Source: Leeuwenhoekiella palythoae
GTDB lineage: Bacteria; Bacteroidota; Bacteroidia; Flavobacteriales; Flavobacteriaceae
Assembly (NCBI RefSeq): GCF_900130045.1
Contig: NZ_FQXT01000006.1
Span: 189,488 to 253,487 of the forward strand
DNA: 64,000 bases
Reading direction: 5' to 3'
Shown here: in pieces, positions 9,084 to 18,116 of the stretch
How the letters are laid out: each line of letters begins with the position of its first letter
Position numbering within the stretch: the stretch's first letter is position 1
Made by a program: the position numbers and the translations under genes
The notes under the pieces: generated by a model
What the model was told of the DNA's origin: nothing
The model's database searches: none
The model's input: the letters and a program-made list of their open reading frames with translations, nothing else

Positions 9084-10997
9084 TTATAAGTTTATATAGC
9101 GGTCTTTAGGGTAGCGCACTTCGTACGAGAAATTTTTAGTTGCTGAAGCTTTAGGAGCCAATTCCAATTTCCATTTAAGAATTCCTGTTTGTTCATCATA
9201 ATCGGCATCAGCAGTTTCTTGGTCAGAGATTTTAATCTCCTTATTTTGAGAAACAGGTATGCGATCTTCTAAGAGCAAATTGATCGTTGAACTTTTAGAA
9301 TTTCGCACCGAAATTTCATAAGCGTTTGTAACCACACGAGTGCCGCCCAACAAAGATTTGCTTTTAAAATTGTCTTTTTTCTCGCGTTTGACAATAATGT
9401 TAGGATCGATGCCCAGAGAGATTTCAAGACTGTCTGTTGTAGCTAACGGACTGATAGCGGTTTTACCTGCGTAGCTTCCTTCAAAATAAATATTGGCTTC
9501 GCCTTGCAGCAGATCATAACGCTCCCAATCAGTCACGGTCGCGGTTAAAAACACATTCTCATTGAGCTCTGGTGCCGCGTAATGTTGATAGTTTGCCGGA
9601 AGGTTGAACGCATCAATCTCTATAGTAGTGATGTCTGAATTAGAAACGATCGTATAGCGCTTTTTGATTTCAAAACGAGTGTTTGTTAAACTTTCTTCCT
9701 TGGCCTGAACATTTTCATTGTAAGAAGCAGGAGCCACAGAATTTGAACCTCTAATATTAATCCCAGCAGCTTTACCTGCCAAGGCTCTTGATACATCTGT
9801 CGTCTCATAGCCAACTATAGCAACTTCCTCTAAAACTTCCTGATTTGCTTCTAATCGCACATTCATCATCGATGCATAAACCGGGATCGATTGGGTCTCA
9901 AATCCCACATAAGAATACCTTAATTCATTACCTCCAGAATTGTTTATGGCAATTCGATACTTACCATCAAAATCACTAGTTGTACCATTAGTCGAACCGG
10001 TTTGAGCAATATTAACTCCCGGAAGCGGCGCACCTGAATCGTCGGTAACGATACCAGAAACACTTCTTACTGTAGGATTGTGTTTAAAATTATTTCGGCT
10101 TACCGCGCTTGAGGGTTTGTAATTTCTATTAACGAAATTGAGGTATTTAGGTTGCAAGTCGGGTTTTAGGTTATTAGTATTTGGGTCACCTGTAGACAAC
10201 ACGAGATTCACGTCGTCCCAATCTATACCGCTTTGCTGGTAAACACTAGCTTTATAACTGAGTTCAATGGGGTCTATCGTATTGTTGGCACGAATGTCAT
10301 AAAATGGAAACCAGCCTGCATTTTCAATGTTATAAGAGAGCTCCATATTTAGATAAGAAGCGCTTTCCGCTTGAAGTTTTACGGTGATCTCGCCGCGCAT
10401 TTCTTTACGAGAATCTTCAAGATTATTCATTTGCTGGCGATGATCATTAATATCGCGTTCTAAGTCTTGCAACGCTCTTTTTTGTTTGTAGATCGTATTC
10501 TGAATTTCGGTGCTGCGTTGCCGATAATAGGTGCTTATTTGTTTGATTTTTTCTAAGGATAAATCGGTGTTATCGCTATTGATGCGCTGATTTTCTGAAA
10601 GCAATTTAAGCTCACGCTCGTAACCTTCAATCGTGCTTTGAATAGCATTTCTTTCAAAAAGAAGTTCGTCTAATCTCGTTTCTAGTGATTCATATTCTGC
10701 GGAAACATTTTTTTTATCCAGGTAATCCAGATTAAAAGCAATAGACAAAATACTGGCGTTTTTAAGGCCTCTCAGCTGAATGCTGTTTTCGATAATATCT
10801 GGGGATAGATTGTCAAAAACGAGTTCGTTAACACCTGTTTTTAGCTGTACCGAAGCACTACGTTCAATAGTTGCGCCTTGCAAAAACACAGTGACTTTTT
10901 CAATTTTAGAGTTTTGAGCGATCAGTGGTTTTTCTGAGGCGCTAAGAAAATTTGAGCAGAGCAGGGCGATAAAGGCAATCGCGTAGTATTTTTTCAT
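9084..10997 (-). CDS. DUF4139/MuiA-family protein with inserted CarboxypepD_reg segment
   Basis: A 637-residue exported protein with a signal peptide to about residue 20. It has the DUF4140 N-terminal domain (VTVFLQGATIERSASVQLK), a long coiled coil at about 95-200, and the DUF4139 domain. The DUF4139 part is split: between about 305 and 410 sits a carboxypeptidase-regulatory-like domain (SGIVTDDSGAPLPGVNIAQT ... YVGFE), followed by VAIVGYETTDVSRALAGKAA, which resembles the start of a SusC-type receptor plug. DUF4139 then resumes to the C-terminus. MuiA was named for mucoidy inhibition; the biochemical role is unknown. It is first in a two-gene operon with the dehalogenase. Confidence 0.82.
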   Translation of the reverse strand: MKKYYAIAFIALLCSNFLSASEKPLIAQNSKIEKVTVFLQGATIERSASVQLKTGVNELVFDNLSPDIIENSIQLRGLKNASILSIAFNLDYLDKKNVSAEYESLETRLDELLFERNAIQSTIEGYERELKLLSENQRINSDNTDLSLEKIKQISTYYRQRSTEIQNTIYKQKRALQDLERDINDHRQQMNNLEDSRKEMRGEITVKLQAESASYLNMELSYNIENAGWFPFYDIRANNTIDPIELSYKASVYQQSGIDWDDVNLVLSTGDPNTNNLKPDLQPKYLNFVNRNYKPSSAVSRNNFKHNPTVRSVSGIVTDDSGAPLPGVNIAQTGSTNGTTSDFDGKYRIAINNSGGNELRYSYVGFETQSIPVYASMMNVRLEANQEVLEEVAIVGYETTDVSRALAGKAAGINIRGSNSVAPASYNENVQAKEESLTNTRFEIKKRYTIVSNSDITTIEIDAFNLPANYQHYAAPELNENVFLTATVTDWERYDLLQGEANIYFEGSYAGKTAISPLATTDSLEISLGIDPNIIVKREKKDNFKSKSLLGGTRVVTNAYEISVRNSKSSTINLLLEDRIPVSQNKEIKISDQETADADYDEQTGILKWKLELAPKASATKNFSYEVRYPKDRYINL

Positions 10998-11149
10998 AAA
11001 CGATATATTAAACGATCATCAAGTGCAATGGCTTAGTGATTGATCGCGTTGTGAGCAGGTTTTTAAATTGAATTGACCTAAATCAAAGTAGTTTAAATAT
11101 AAGCGAAAAGTTTAAGCTAAGCGCCAATAGTATTATTAATAGCAATTAT

Positions 11150-11548
11150 TTAATCTAGAAAGCGAGAGCGCAACTCGGGAGTTGGAAGCATACAACTTTC
11201 TTTTTTGCCAAACCACTTGTAGCGGTTTGCAGCAATAAAATCATACACGCCATTTCTAATAAAGGTTGGAATGATCATAAAACCAAAAAGTAATGGATAA
11301 CCCTGATTGAGATTTTTTGCAATGCGCAAGGCCGCCGAAGACTTCACAGAAACCTTATCATCATCGATTAATACAATAGAATCAGTCTCTTGCGGATCTA
11401 TATTGTGTTGAGCAAGCAGCTTTTGGCCGGTTTCCTCTTGTAGCGAAGCAAATTTGAAAATACCTTTAGGATCGTGCTTGATTATAAAATTGATAGCGCC
11501 GTTACATAAATTACAAACGCCGTCAAACAGAATGATTTTACCTTTCAT
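11150..11548 (-). CDS. DCC-family thiol-disulfide oxidoreductase (DUF393)
   Basis: A 132-residue protein with the family-defining motif FDGVCNLCNGAINF (residues 8-21), in which DxxCxxC forms a predicted redox pair in a thioredoxin-like fold. The middle (RFASLQ-like FKFASLQEETGQKLL) and the ending also fit the family. No signal peptide; presumably cytoplasmic or membrane-associated. It begins 2 bases after the stop of the 56-residue membrane protein and is the last gene of the mutS2 operon. The physiological partner is unknown. Confidence 0.88.
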   Translation of the reverse strand: MKGKIILFDGVCNLCNGAINFIIKHDPKGIFKFASLQEETGQKLLAQHNIDPQETDSIVLIDDDKVSVKSSAALRIAKNLNQGYPLLFGFMIIPTFIRNGVYDFIAANRYKWFGKKESCMLPTPELRSRFLD

Positions 11549-11550
11549 AG

Positions 11551-11721
11551 CTACCGTTGTTTATTAAAATAAAGCACTTGAATCATAGCCAAGATCAACA
11601 ATAGGTTAGCGGTAACACTTAAAATAAAACCAATATCTGTAAAGCTAGCAGTAAAAAGTATATTGAGAACCAGTAATAAGGCTCCTAGAAATAGTAATGA
11701 TTTAGCTAACCCACGATTCAT
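11551..11721 (-). CDS. small membrane protein, two helices
   Basis: A 56-residue frame starting at ATG 11721 and ending TAG at 11551. It encodes MNRGLAKSLLFLGALLLVLN, a short polar turn, then SVTANLLLILAMIQVLYF and a basic end NKQR, so two transmembrane helices are predicted. Its ATG shares a base with the mutS2 stop (TAATG) and its stop is 2 bases before the DCC gene, which strongly suggests translation as part of that operon. I know no function; it could assist the DCC redox protein. Confidence 0.7.
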   Translation of the reverse strand: MNRGLAKSLLFLGALLLVLNILFTASFTDIGFILSVTANLLLILAMIQVLYFNKQR

Positions 11722-13898
11722 TATTTAGCTTTAGGTCTTTTTACAAATTCAAGCGTGTCAACGTCCACTTGGGTGGTAAACATACCATAATCTACGGTTG
11801 CTTTGCCTTTTTCAATTTTGTCGATACTGCCTACAGCTCTACCGTCTGGCAGGCGTACTTGATCGCCAACTTGCAAGCTTACTTTAGGTTTTGCTTTTTC
11901 AACCTGAATTTCTTTCTGTTTTTCCTCCTTCTTCTTCTGACGGATTACTTCGACCTTCTTTTCTGCTTCTTGCTGAATGCGACGCTCCTTAGCCTTCTGA
12001 GCGCGTTTTTGTTTTGCATTCTGCCTTTGCCGTTTTGAATTCTCAATCTGAACCACTTTGTAGAGTTCGTCTAGAAGCAATTTTTTATTCTTATTGCTGA
12101 AAAACTTCTCACTCAGATCATCTAGTTTTTGACCCAAATAGATCAAACGCTGGTTACTGTCGTAAAGCTCTTGATAGCTTTCTAACTTCTCTTGAATGCG
12201 CGCATTGGTTTTATTCAGCTCTTGCTGTTGTTTTGCCGCTTCTTGCTCTTTGGTTTTTAAAGAAGTAGTGGTTTTGGCTAGCTTGCTGCGTTCTTTTTGC
12301 AAGTTGGCTATACTTTTATCAAAACGTATTTTACCTCGTTCTACTTTCTTTTTAGAGCGGTTGATAAGCGAATAGGGAATCCCATTTTTCTGTGCCACTT
12401 CAAAAGTAAACGAGCTTCCGGCTTCACCTACATATAATTTATAAAGCGGCTCAAGCGTGCGCGAGTCAAAAAGCATATTGGCATTGGTGATCGCTTCGGT
12501 CTCGTTTGCCATCATTTTTAAATTGGCATAATGGGTTGTGATAATTCCATAGCTGTTGCGCTCATAAAATACTTCGAGAAAGGTTTCGGCTAAAGCACCA
12601 CCCAATTCAGGATCACTACCGGTACCAAATTCATCGATCAGGAATAAGGTCTTGTCGTCACATTTCCGCAGAAAATAGTTCATATTTTTCAGACGGTAAC
12701 TATAGGTACTCAAGTGATTCTCTATACTTTGATTGTCACCAATATCAGTAAGAATTTTGTCAAAAAGGCAAAAACGAGAGTATTCGTGTACAGGAATCAA
12801 GAGTCCGCTTTGCAGCATCACTTGAAGCAAGCCCACGGTTTTTAGAGTAATACTCTTTCCGCCGGCATTGGGGCCGCTGATGACAATGATACGATTGTCT
12901 GCATCCAGTTTGATGTCCTGCGGATAGGTTTTCTCCCCGCGTTTTCTGTTGTTTAAAAGCAAGAGTGGGTGATAGGCCTCTTTGATCTCTAGTTCGCGAT
13001 CTTTAGTAATTTTTGGCAGCACCGCGTCAAGCTTCTTGGCGTACTTTGCTTTTGCCGCAATGACGTCTATAGTACTCAGTAGCTTCTGATACTCTTTTAA
13101 TAACGGACTAAAAGGCCGCACAAAATCGGTGAGTGCTTTTAAAATGCGTTTAACCTCTTCCTGCTCATCATAAAGCAAATTGTTGAGTTCGCGCTGATGT
13201 GACTGGGTTGCTTCCGGCTGAATGTAAACAATGCTTCCGGTTTTTGAATTCCCAAGGATTGAACCTTTTACCTTGCGTCTGTGCATTGCAGAAACCGCCA
13301 GAACACGTACGTTATCTACAATTGACTCGCGTATTTCATCTAGATAACCATAAGAGGCGTAGCGCGATAGCGCCGAAGCAAAGCTGCTGTTGATTTTACC
13401 CTTTACCTCATTGATGGCTCTTCTGGTTTGTAAAAGTACCGGTGAGGCATCATCTTTAATTTCGCCATAGCGATCAACGATAGTATTGATCTCATCGGTC
13501 AAGGCAGTGGTATATTCAGTATCGCGAACGGTTTGATGCAGTACCAGAAATGTTTCCTGAAATTTTCTAAAGTATCTTAAGTGTGTATTTACCGTTTCTG
13601 AAAGGCTACCTATTTTTCTAAAACTACCCACCTCAAGCACCGTATCTTCTATCCCCAGCATCTTGAGTTCGTGATCAAGCGCATCAAAACCATGATTAGG
13701 AATGGGCGTTTCGTGCGTATCGGCGTTAATGTATTCTTGGGTTTGATCAAGAACAAATAGGGTCTTTCTATAATTGCGCTGAGGTGCCAGTTTTAAAGCT
13801 TTGACTTTGCCTATATCGGTGATGCAAAGCGCACTCAATTGTGCACAAACCGTGTGGAATTCTAAATCTGAAAGGGTTTTAGGATGGATCTTTATCAT
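11721..13898 (-). CDS. mutS2: MutS2-family ATPase lacking the Smr nuclease domain
   Basis: A 725-residue MutS-like ATPase. The core has Walker A GPNAGGKS, the signature ST(Y)SYRLKNM region with SIENHLSTYS, Walker B LFLIDEFGTGSDPELGGALA, and the H-loop in TTHYANLK. A charged coiled coil follows (about 520-665) and then a KOW-like segment VGDQVRLPDGRAVG at the C-terminus. Classical MutS2 ends with a Smr endonuclease domain of about 80 residues; it is not seen here, as in many flavobacterial versions. Family roles are anti-recombination and, in Bacillus, rescue of collided ribosomes. The gene heads an operon with the 56-residue membrane protein and the DCC protein. Confidence 0.9.
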   Translation of the reverse strand: MIKIHPKTLSDLEFHTVCAQLSALCITDIGKVKALKLAPQRNYRKTLFVLDQTQEYINADTHETPIPNHGFDALDHELKMLGIEDTVLEVGSFRKIGSLSETVNTHLRYFRKFQETFLVLHQTVRDTEYTTALTDEINTIVDRYGEIKDDASPVLLQTRRAINEVKGKINSSFASALSRYASYGYLDEIRESIVDNVRVLAVSAMHRRKVKGSILGNSKTGSIVYIQPEATQSHQRELNNLLYDEQEEVKRILKALTDFVRPFSPLLKEYQKLLSTIDVIAAKAKYAKKLDAVLPKITKDRELEIKEAYHPLLLLNNRKRGEKTYPQDIKLDADNRIIVISGPNAGGKSITLKTVGLLQVMLQSGLLIPVHEYSRFCLFDKILTDIGDNQSIENHLSTYSYRLKNMNYFLRKCDDKTLFLIDEFGTGSDPELGGALAETFLEVFYERNSYGIITTHYANLKMMANETEAITNANMLFDSRTLEPLYKLYVGEAGSSFTFEVAQKNGIPYSLINRSKKKVERGKIRFDKSIANLQKERSKLAKTTTSLKTKEQEAAKQQQELNKTNARIQEKLESYQELYDSNQRLIYLGQKLDDLSEKFFSNKNKKLLLDELYKVVQIENSKRQRQNAKQKRAQKAKERRIQQEAEKKVEVIRQKKKEEKQKEIQVEKAKPKVSLQVGDQVRLPDGRAVGSIDKIEKGKATVDYGMFTTQVDVDTLEFVKRPKAK

Positions 13899-14070
13899 AG
13901 TCTGCCGTCAAGGCTTAAGAGCTTAATTAGCTTTTTTACAAATTAAAAATGGAAAAGAGTGTCTAGAACACGATGTTCACTAGTCTTTAAACAGGCTCAA
14001 ATATTTAATGAGTATTCTGCTTTGGTTCTAAAGCTCCTTTACCGACTTTTACTGCAAATTTAAGATTTTC

Positions 14071-14736
14071 ATGAACGTTGACATACACCCAAGCTGGAAA
14101 GCACTTTTAGCTGAAGAATTTGATAAACCGTATTTTAAGGATTTGGTAGACTTTGTAAAAACTGAGTATACACAGCATACGTGTTATCCCAAAGGGAAAG
14201 ATATTTTTAAAGCTTTTGATCTGTGTAGTTTTGATGATCTTAAAGTGGTCATCATAGGTCAGGATCCCTATCACGGTCCGGGCCAGGCGCACGGACTTTG
14301 TTTTTCGGTGCCCAATGGAGTTGCGCCACCGCCGTCATTGATCAATATTTATAAGGAACTTGAGACAGATCTAAGCATAAGTGCTCCTGCAAACGGAAAT
14401 CTGGAGCGTTGGGCTGAGCAAGGTGTTTTGCTGCTTAATGCTACGCTTACCGTGCGTGCGCATCAGGCGGGATCTCATCAAGGCAAAGGCTGGGAGCAGT
14501 TTACAGACCGAGTAATTGAATTGATCTCAGAACAAAAAGAAAATGTGGTGTTTTTACTTTGGGGAGGTTTTGCAAAGAAAAAGGCTGCAAAACTAAACAA
14601 GCAAAAACATCATATTTTAACTAGCGGTCACCCATCACCCTTAAGTGCAAACCGCGGGTATTGGTTCGGGAATCAGCATTTCAGCAAAACAAATGCACTT
14701 TTGCAGCAGCAAGGTCTAGTGCCTATACAATGGTAG
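14071..14736 (+). CDS. ung: uracil-DNA glycosylase, family 1
   Basis: A 221-residue base-excision repair enzyme that removes uracil from DNA. The water-activating loop GQDPYHGPGQAHG (about 67-79) contains the catalytic Asp, and the minor-groove loop HPSPLSANRGYWFG (about 189-202) contains the catalytic His. The uracil-binding segment VLLLNATLTV is also present. Length is normal. It is transcribed divergently from mutS2 and ends at TAG directly at the start of a dispersed repeat copy. Confidence 0.96.
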   Translation: MNVDIHPSWKALLAEEFDKPYFKDLVDFVKTEYTQHTCYPKGKDIFKAFDLCSFDDLKVVIIGQDPYHGPGQAHGLCFSVPNGVAPPPSLINIYKELETDLSISAPANGNLERWAEQGVLLLNATLTVRAHQAGSHQGKGWEQFTDRVIELISEQKENVVFLLWGGFAKKKAAKLNKQKHHILTSGHPSPLSANRGYWFGNQHFSKTNALLQQQGLVPIQW

Positions 14737-14832
14737 TGATTAACCTCAATGCTAGTTCTCTAGTTGGTGTGCAGAAATACCATTTTAATTTCAAAGCAAG
14801 CCTAAGGATCAAGTTCTTTGGCAGAGCCAAAT
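14735..14832 (+). repeat. dispersed intergenic repeat, copy E (degenerate)
   Basis: A divergent copy of the family described at 38706-38820. It starts at the ung stop codon with GTGATTAACCTCAATGC (compare AGTAAACAACCTCAGAGC at 54886 on the other strand). It shares TTTTAATTTCAAAGCAAGCC with copy C's TTTTCAATTTCGAGGCAAGC and ends CTTTGGCAGAGCCAAATAAA (copy C: CTTTGGCGGCGCCAATAAAA). It points the same way as ung. Confidence 0.6.
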
Positions 14833-14835
14833 AAA

Positions 14836-14863
14836 AAAAGCAGCTTTCAAAAAAGCTGCTTTT
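14836..14863. terminator. bidirectional terminator hairpin
   Basis: Perfect 12-base arms AAAAGCAGCTTT and AAAGCTGCTTTT flank a 4-base loop. Read leftward the stem is followed by seven T, so it is strongest for the small gene at 14889-15050. Read rightward it can end ung transcripts. Confidence 0.8.
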
Positions 14864-14888
14864 CTAGATGTTGGATTTGAGGTCAAAA

Positions 14889-15050
14889 TTAAGACGCTTT
14901 GTTAAAAGCTAAAGGCTGTCTTAAATCCTTTTGTTTAGGGGTTACATGCTTTCGTGGTTTTTCAGCCACCGGACCCCCTGCTACACTAAATTTGAATAAC
15001 AAAACATTAATGATCAGCAGGGCACCCAAAATAATTAAAAATGTAACCAT
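14889..15050 (-). CDS. small membrane protein of 53 residues
   Basis: The frame runs from ATG 15050 to TAA 14889. Residues 1-20 (MVTFLIILGALLIINVLLFK) form one membrane helix. The remainder is a short basic, proline-containing cytoplasmic tail (FSVAGGPVAEKPRKHVTPKQ onward). A strong terminator lies 26 bases downstream, supporting expression as a single gene. Similar one-helix LLFKFS proteins occur in related flavobacteria as far as I recall, but no function is known. Confidence 0.6.
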   Translation of the reverse strand: MVTFLIILGALLIINVLLFKFSVAGGPVAEKPRKHVTPKQKDLRQPLAFNKAS

Positions 15051-15139
15051 AGTTCAAAAATTTTGATTGCTCAATTAATTCGGGGGTAAAATTGTACATT
15101 TTTTTCCAGCTAATCGCTAAAAAAAAGATAAAACTTATA

Positions 15140-15991
15140 TTAAATCTTTTTTAAATATTGTTGAGAATCAGACGTTTTATCGACCATATCCAGTTTTTTA
15201 AGGTATTTCAATACCAGATCGCGCTCAGAATTTTCTAATTGATTTTGAGACCAACTCGTTATCGATAACCACTTTTTAATGTCTTCTAAATTTTGCTGGT
15301 ACCGCTCAGCAAGTTGCGTTTCTATACGGCTGAGGCCTTTAAACACACTTGTTTTTGCATTTATAACTTCTAAGACAATACGCAAAATTTCTGATTGATC
15401 TTCAATGGCTTTATCGGTGGCGGCAATCACAAAACTAGACCAAGGTGTGGGGAAATCTCCTACGCGTCTAAAGATTCCCTTATCGACTAAAGGTTTAGTC
15501 GTGAAGTGTTCCCACATAAAATAATCAGCATCTTTTTGAGCTAATGCCTCAACAGCAGTATCTATGTTGTTGACGACTACACATTCAATTTTTGAAGTAT
15601 CCCAACCTAATTCATTGGCCTGTACGTAAGCCATCACGTGACTTCCGGAGCCGTATCTGCTTATGGCAGGACGCTTGTCTTCAAGATCTGCGATGGTGTA
15701 AAAATCACTTTTTGAAGCCACGTGAACTCCCCAGCGCAACGGACTAGAAACATAATTCTGAATGATTTTAGACGGATTTCCGTTTGCGATATCTTTGATA
15801 ATCCCTTCGGTGAGAATGATGGCAAGGTCAATTTCATCATTGCGTAAAGCCGCATTCATAGCGCCGGTTCCTCCAGGAAATTCAACCCATTCTACGTGAA
15901 TTCCTTTTTCGGCAAAAAGCCCTTCTTCAATGCATAAATGAATAGGAAGATTAAAATGTTCTGGTACTCCACCAATACGTATCGTGGTCAT
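15140..15991 (-). CDS. periplasmic-binding-protein-like protein without signal peptide
   Basis: A 283-residue type 2 periplasmic-binding fold of the NMT1/THI5/SsuA kind: IRIGGVPEHFNLPIHLCIEE, then GIHVEWVEFPGGTGAMNAAL and DEIDLAIILTEG. It starts MTTIRIGG, directly at the first strand, so no signal peptide or lipobox is present and the protein should stay in the cytoplasm. No ABC permease or ATPase is nearby. It resembles the Ca3427-like subgroup of unknown ligand. It begins 1 base after ppk1 and is probably translationally coupled to it. A cytosolic small-molecule sensor or an enzyme of the THI5 type are both possible. Confidence 0.72.
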   Translation of the reverse strand: MTTIRIGGVPEHFNLPIHLCIEEGLFAEKGIHVEWVEFPGGTGAMNAALRNDEIDLAIILTEGIIKDIANGNPSKIIQNYVSSPLRWGVHVASKSDFYTIADLEDKRPAISRYGSGSHVMAYVQANELGWDTSKIECVVVNNIDTAVEALAQKDADYFMWEHFTTKPLVDKGIFRRVGDFPTPWSSFVIAATDKAIEDQSEILRIVLEVINAKTSVFKGLSRIETQLAERYQQNLEDIKKWLSITSWSQNQLENSERDLVLKYLKKLDMVDKTSDSQQYLKKI

Positions 15992-15992
15992 G

Positions 15993-18047
15993 CTAGTGAT
16001 TTTTAAGTTTTAGATAATCATAAATTTCATATTGCGACCGTATGCGCTTATCTCCAGATTTCTGTTTTACATATACATTACTTTCGGCTTCATCTTGAAT
16101 TCTAGCTTTGACATTATCAGCCAGTTGAAGCACTAAAATATCTTTAAGCTCAGCAAATAGATCTTTATCATAAATAGGTGTAAGCACCTCAATCCTACGG
16201 TCAAGATTGCGCGTCATCCAGTCGGCAGAGCCCATATACATTTGCTCATCTCCACCATTATAAAACAGGTAAATACGGCCGTGCTCTAAATAACGGTCAA
16301 CAATTGAAGTCATGTATATATTTTCACTCAGGCCTTTCACTCCCGGAATAAGGCACGTGAATCCACGTACAATCAGTCTGATTTGTACGCCGGCCTGACT
16401 CGCTTTATACAACAGCTGAATCATATCTGGATCTTCAAGACTGTTCATTTTTGCAGTAATCTGAGCCTTTTTACCGGCTTGAGCGGCCTCGATCTCATTG
16501 TGAATGAGTTTCTCAAAAGTTCTACGCGTCGTAAAAGGAGAAATCAAGAGGTGTTTATTCCGTGGAATAATTAGCTCTCCCTCAAGCACTCTAAAAACAC
16601 GGCCTAGCTCTTTAGTGATTTTCTTATGCGCAGTAAATAAACCGTGATCACAGTATATTTTAGACGTTTCGCCGTTAAAATTTCCTGTGCCAATGTAGGC
16701 GTAACGTACCGGTTTGTCTTGCTCTTCACGAATGATCATCAAAATTTTTGAATGAACTTTAATCCGCGGATAGCTATAGATTACGCGGGCTCCTTGTTCT
16801 TCAAATTTGCGTCCCCAAGTGATGTTATTCTCTTCATCAAAACGCGCTTTGGCTTCAATGAAAATCGTTACTTTTTTTCCGTTTTTGATGGCTTTCAGCA
16901 GTGCCGAAGTAAGAACAGATTCATCAGCTACGCGGTATAAAGAAATTTTAATATGCGTCACGGCATCATCTGCTGCGGCTTGCTCTACAAAGCGTTCTAC
17001 GTAATTAAAACTCATAAACGGGAAGTGTACGAGTTGGTCTTTTTCGGCAATTGCTTTGAAGAAGTCCGGGACTTTCTCGAGAGTACGGTGTTTTATAAAG
17101 GCTTTGTTTTCGTAATGCAGCTCAGGATTATTGGTAGGGTCTGGGAATTTAAAAAAGTCATTAAAGTTGTGATAGCGCCCGCCAGGCATCATATCGATCT
17201 TCCCTAAATTTAACAGTTTACGCAAGCGCTTAGCTACCGGTTTAGGCATTGCTGCATCATAGAGCAACCGTGTGGGTTGTCCTTCCTGGCGTTGTTCTAA
17301 AGATTTATAAATACGTTCGGCTAAAATTCCGCCTAATTCATCATCAATGTAAAGTTCGGCATCACGAGAAAGTTTGATCTCATAAACACCATCAATGGTC
17401 TCAGAATTAAAGATATTATGAATTTCGTACCTAATGATATCATCTAAAAATGTGATGTGATAGGTGCCCTCAACTTTTCCTAAATCTACAAAGCGATCGT
17501 TAGTTTGCGTTGGGATTTTTACAAATCCTATATTTTTTGAATCAGAAAAGGTTACGCATAGATACAAGCTCTGATTTTCAAGAAAAATCTCTTTTTCTTT
17601 TGAAGGATCAATGACTTTGGTTTCCAGATTATTCTTGATGTGTGCAATGAACCAAATGTTAGCCAATTGCGCCTGAATGTTAGTGTACTGCTCTGAAGGA
17701 ACCAAAACAATATTGTTCTTGGCAAGTTCAGGTAAAATCTCATCATTGTAAATTTTACCAAAAGCCTCTTGTTGCTCTTTAACTATTGCGAGAATTTGTT
17801 TTACGGTTCTGTTAGGCTTCAGCGCAAGCTTTTTTCTGATGCTTTTTTCAACGCGTTTCATTTGGCGAAGCTGACTAACACGTACCCTAAAATATTCATC
17901 AAGATTTGAGGAATAAATGGCTAAAAATTTCATCCGCTCATAAAGCGGGTTGTTCTCTTTATCTTGAGCTTCTTGTAAAACACGAGCATTAAAACTGAGC
18001 CAGTTTAAATCTCTGTGAATTAAATTATCAGCCAGATCATTTTCCAT
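15993..18047 (-). CDS. ppk1: polyphosphate kinase 1
   Basis: A 684-residue enzyme that polymerises the ATP gamma-phosphate into inorganic polyphosphate. The N-terminal domain matches the family (FIHRDLNWLSFNARVLQEA-like and YSSNLDEYFRVRV). The two C-terminal phospholipase-D-like domains carry VHSKILMI and GNFNGETSKIYCDHGLFT, the regions with the phosphorylated and assisting histidines. The frame reaches a TTG at 18068, but ATG 18047 (MENDLADNLIHRDLNW) fits the usual N-terminus. It lies in a leftward run of closely spaced genes and is followed after 1 base by the binding-protein-like gene. Confidence 0.95.
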   Translation of the reverse strand: MENDLADNLIHRDLNWLSFNARVLQEAQDKENNPLYERMKFLAIYSSNLDEYFRVRVSQLRQMKRVEKSIRKKLALKPNRTVKQILAIVKEQQEAFGKIYNDEILPELAKNNIVLVPSEQYTNIQAQLANIWFIAHIKNNLETKVIDPSKEKEIFLENQSLYLCVTFSDSKNIGFVKIPTQTNDRFVDLGKVEGTYHITFLDDIIRYEIHNIFNSETIDGVYEIKLSRDAELYIDDELGGILAERIYKSLEQRQEGQPTRLLYDAAMPKPVAKRLRKLLNLGKIDMMPGGRYHNFNDFFKFPDPTNNPELHYENKAFIKHRTLEKVPDFFKAIAEKDQLVHFPFMSFNYVERFVEQAAADDAVTHIKISLYRVADESVLTSALLKAIKNGKKVTIFIEAKARFDEENNITWGRKFEEQGARVIYSYPRIKVHSKILMIIREEQDKPVRYAYIGTGNFNGETSKIYCDHGLFTAHKKITKELGRVFRVLEGELIIPRNKHLLISPFTTRRTFEKLIHNEIEAAQAGKKAQITAKMNSLEDPDMIQLLYKASQAGVQIRLIVRGFTCLIPGVKGLSENIYMTSIVDRYLEHGRIYLFYNGGDEQMYMGSADWMTRNLDRRIEVLTPIYDKDLFAELKDILVLQLADNVKARIQDEAESNVYVKQKSGDKRIRSQYEIYDYLKLKNH

Positions 18048-18116
18048 ATTTTGATAGGTTTTCTTCAAAAATACGAAAGCCCTTAACGGTCTGAATTAAG
18101 CTTTTGTTAAAAGAGG

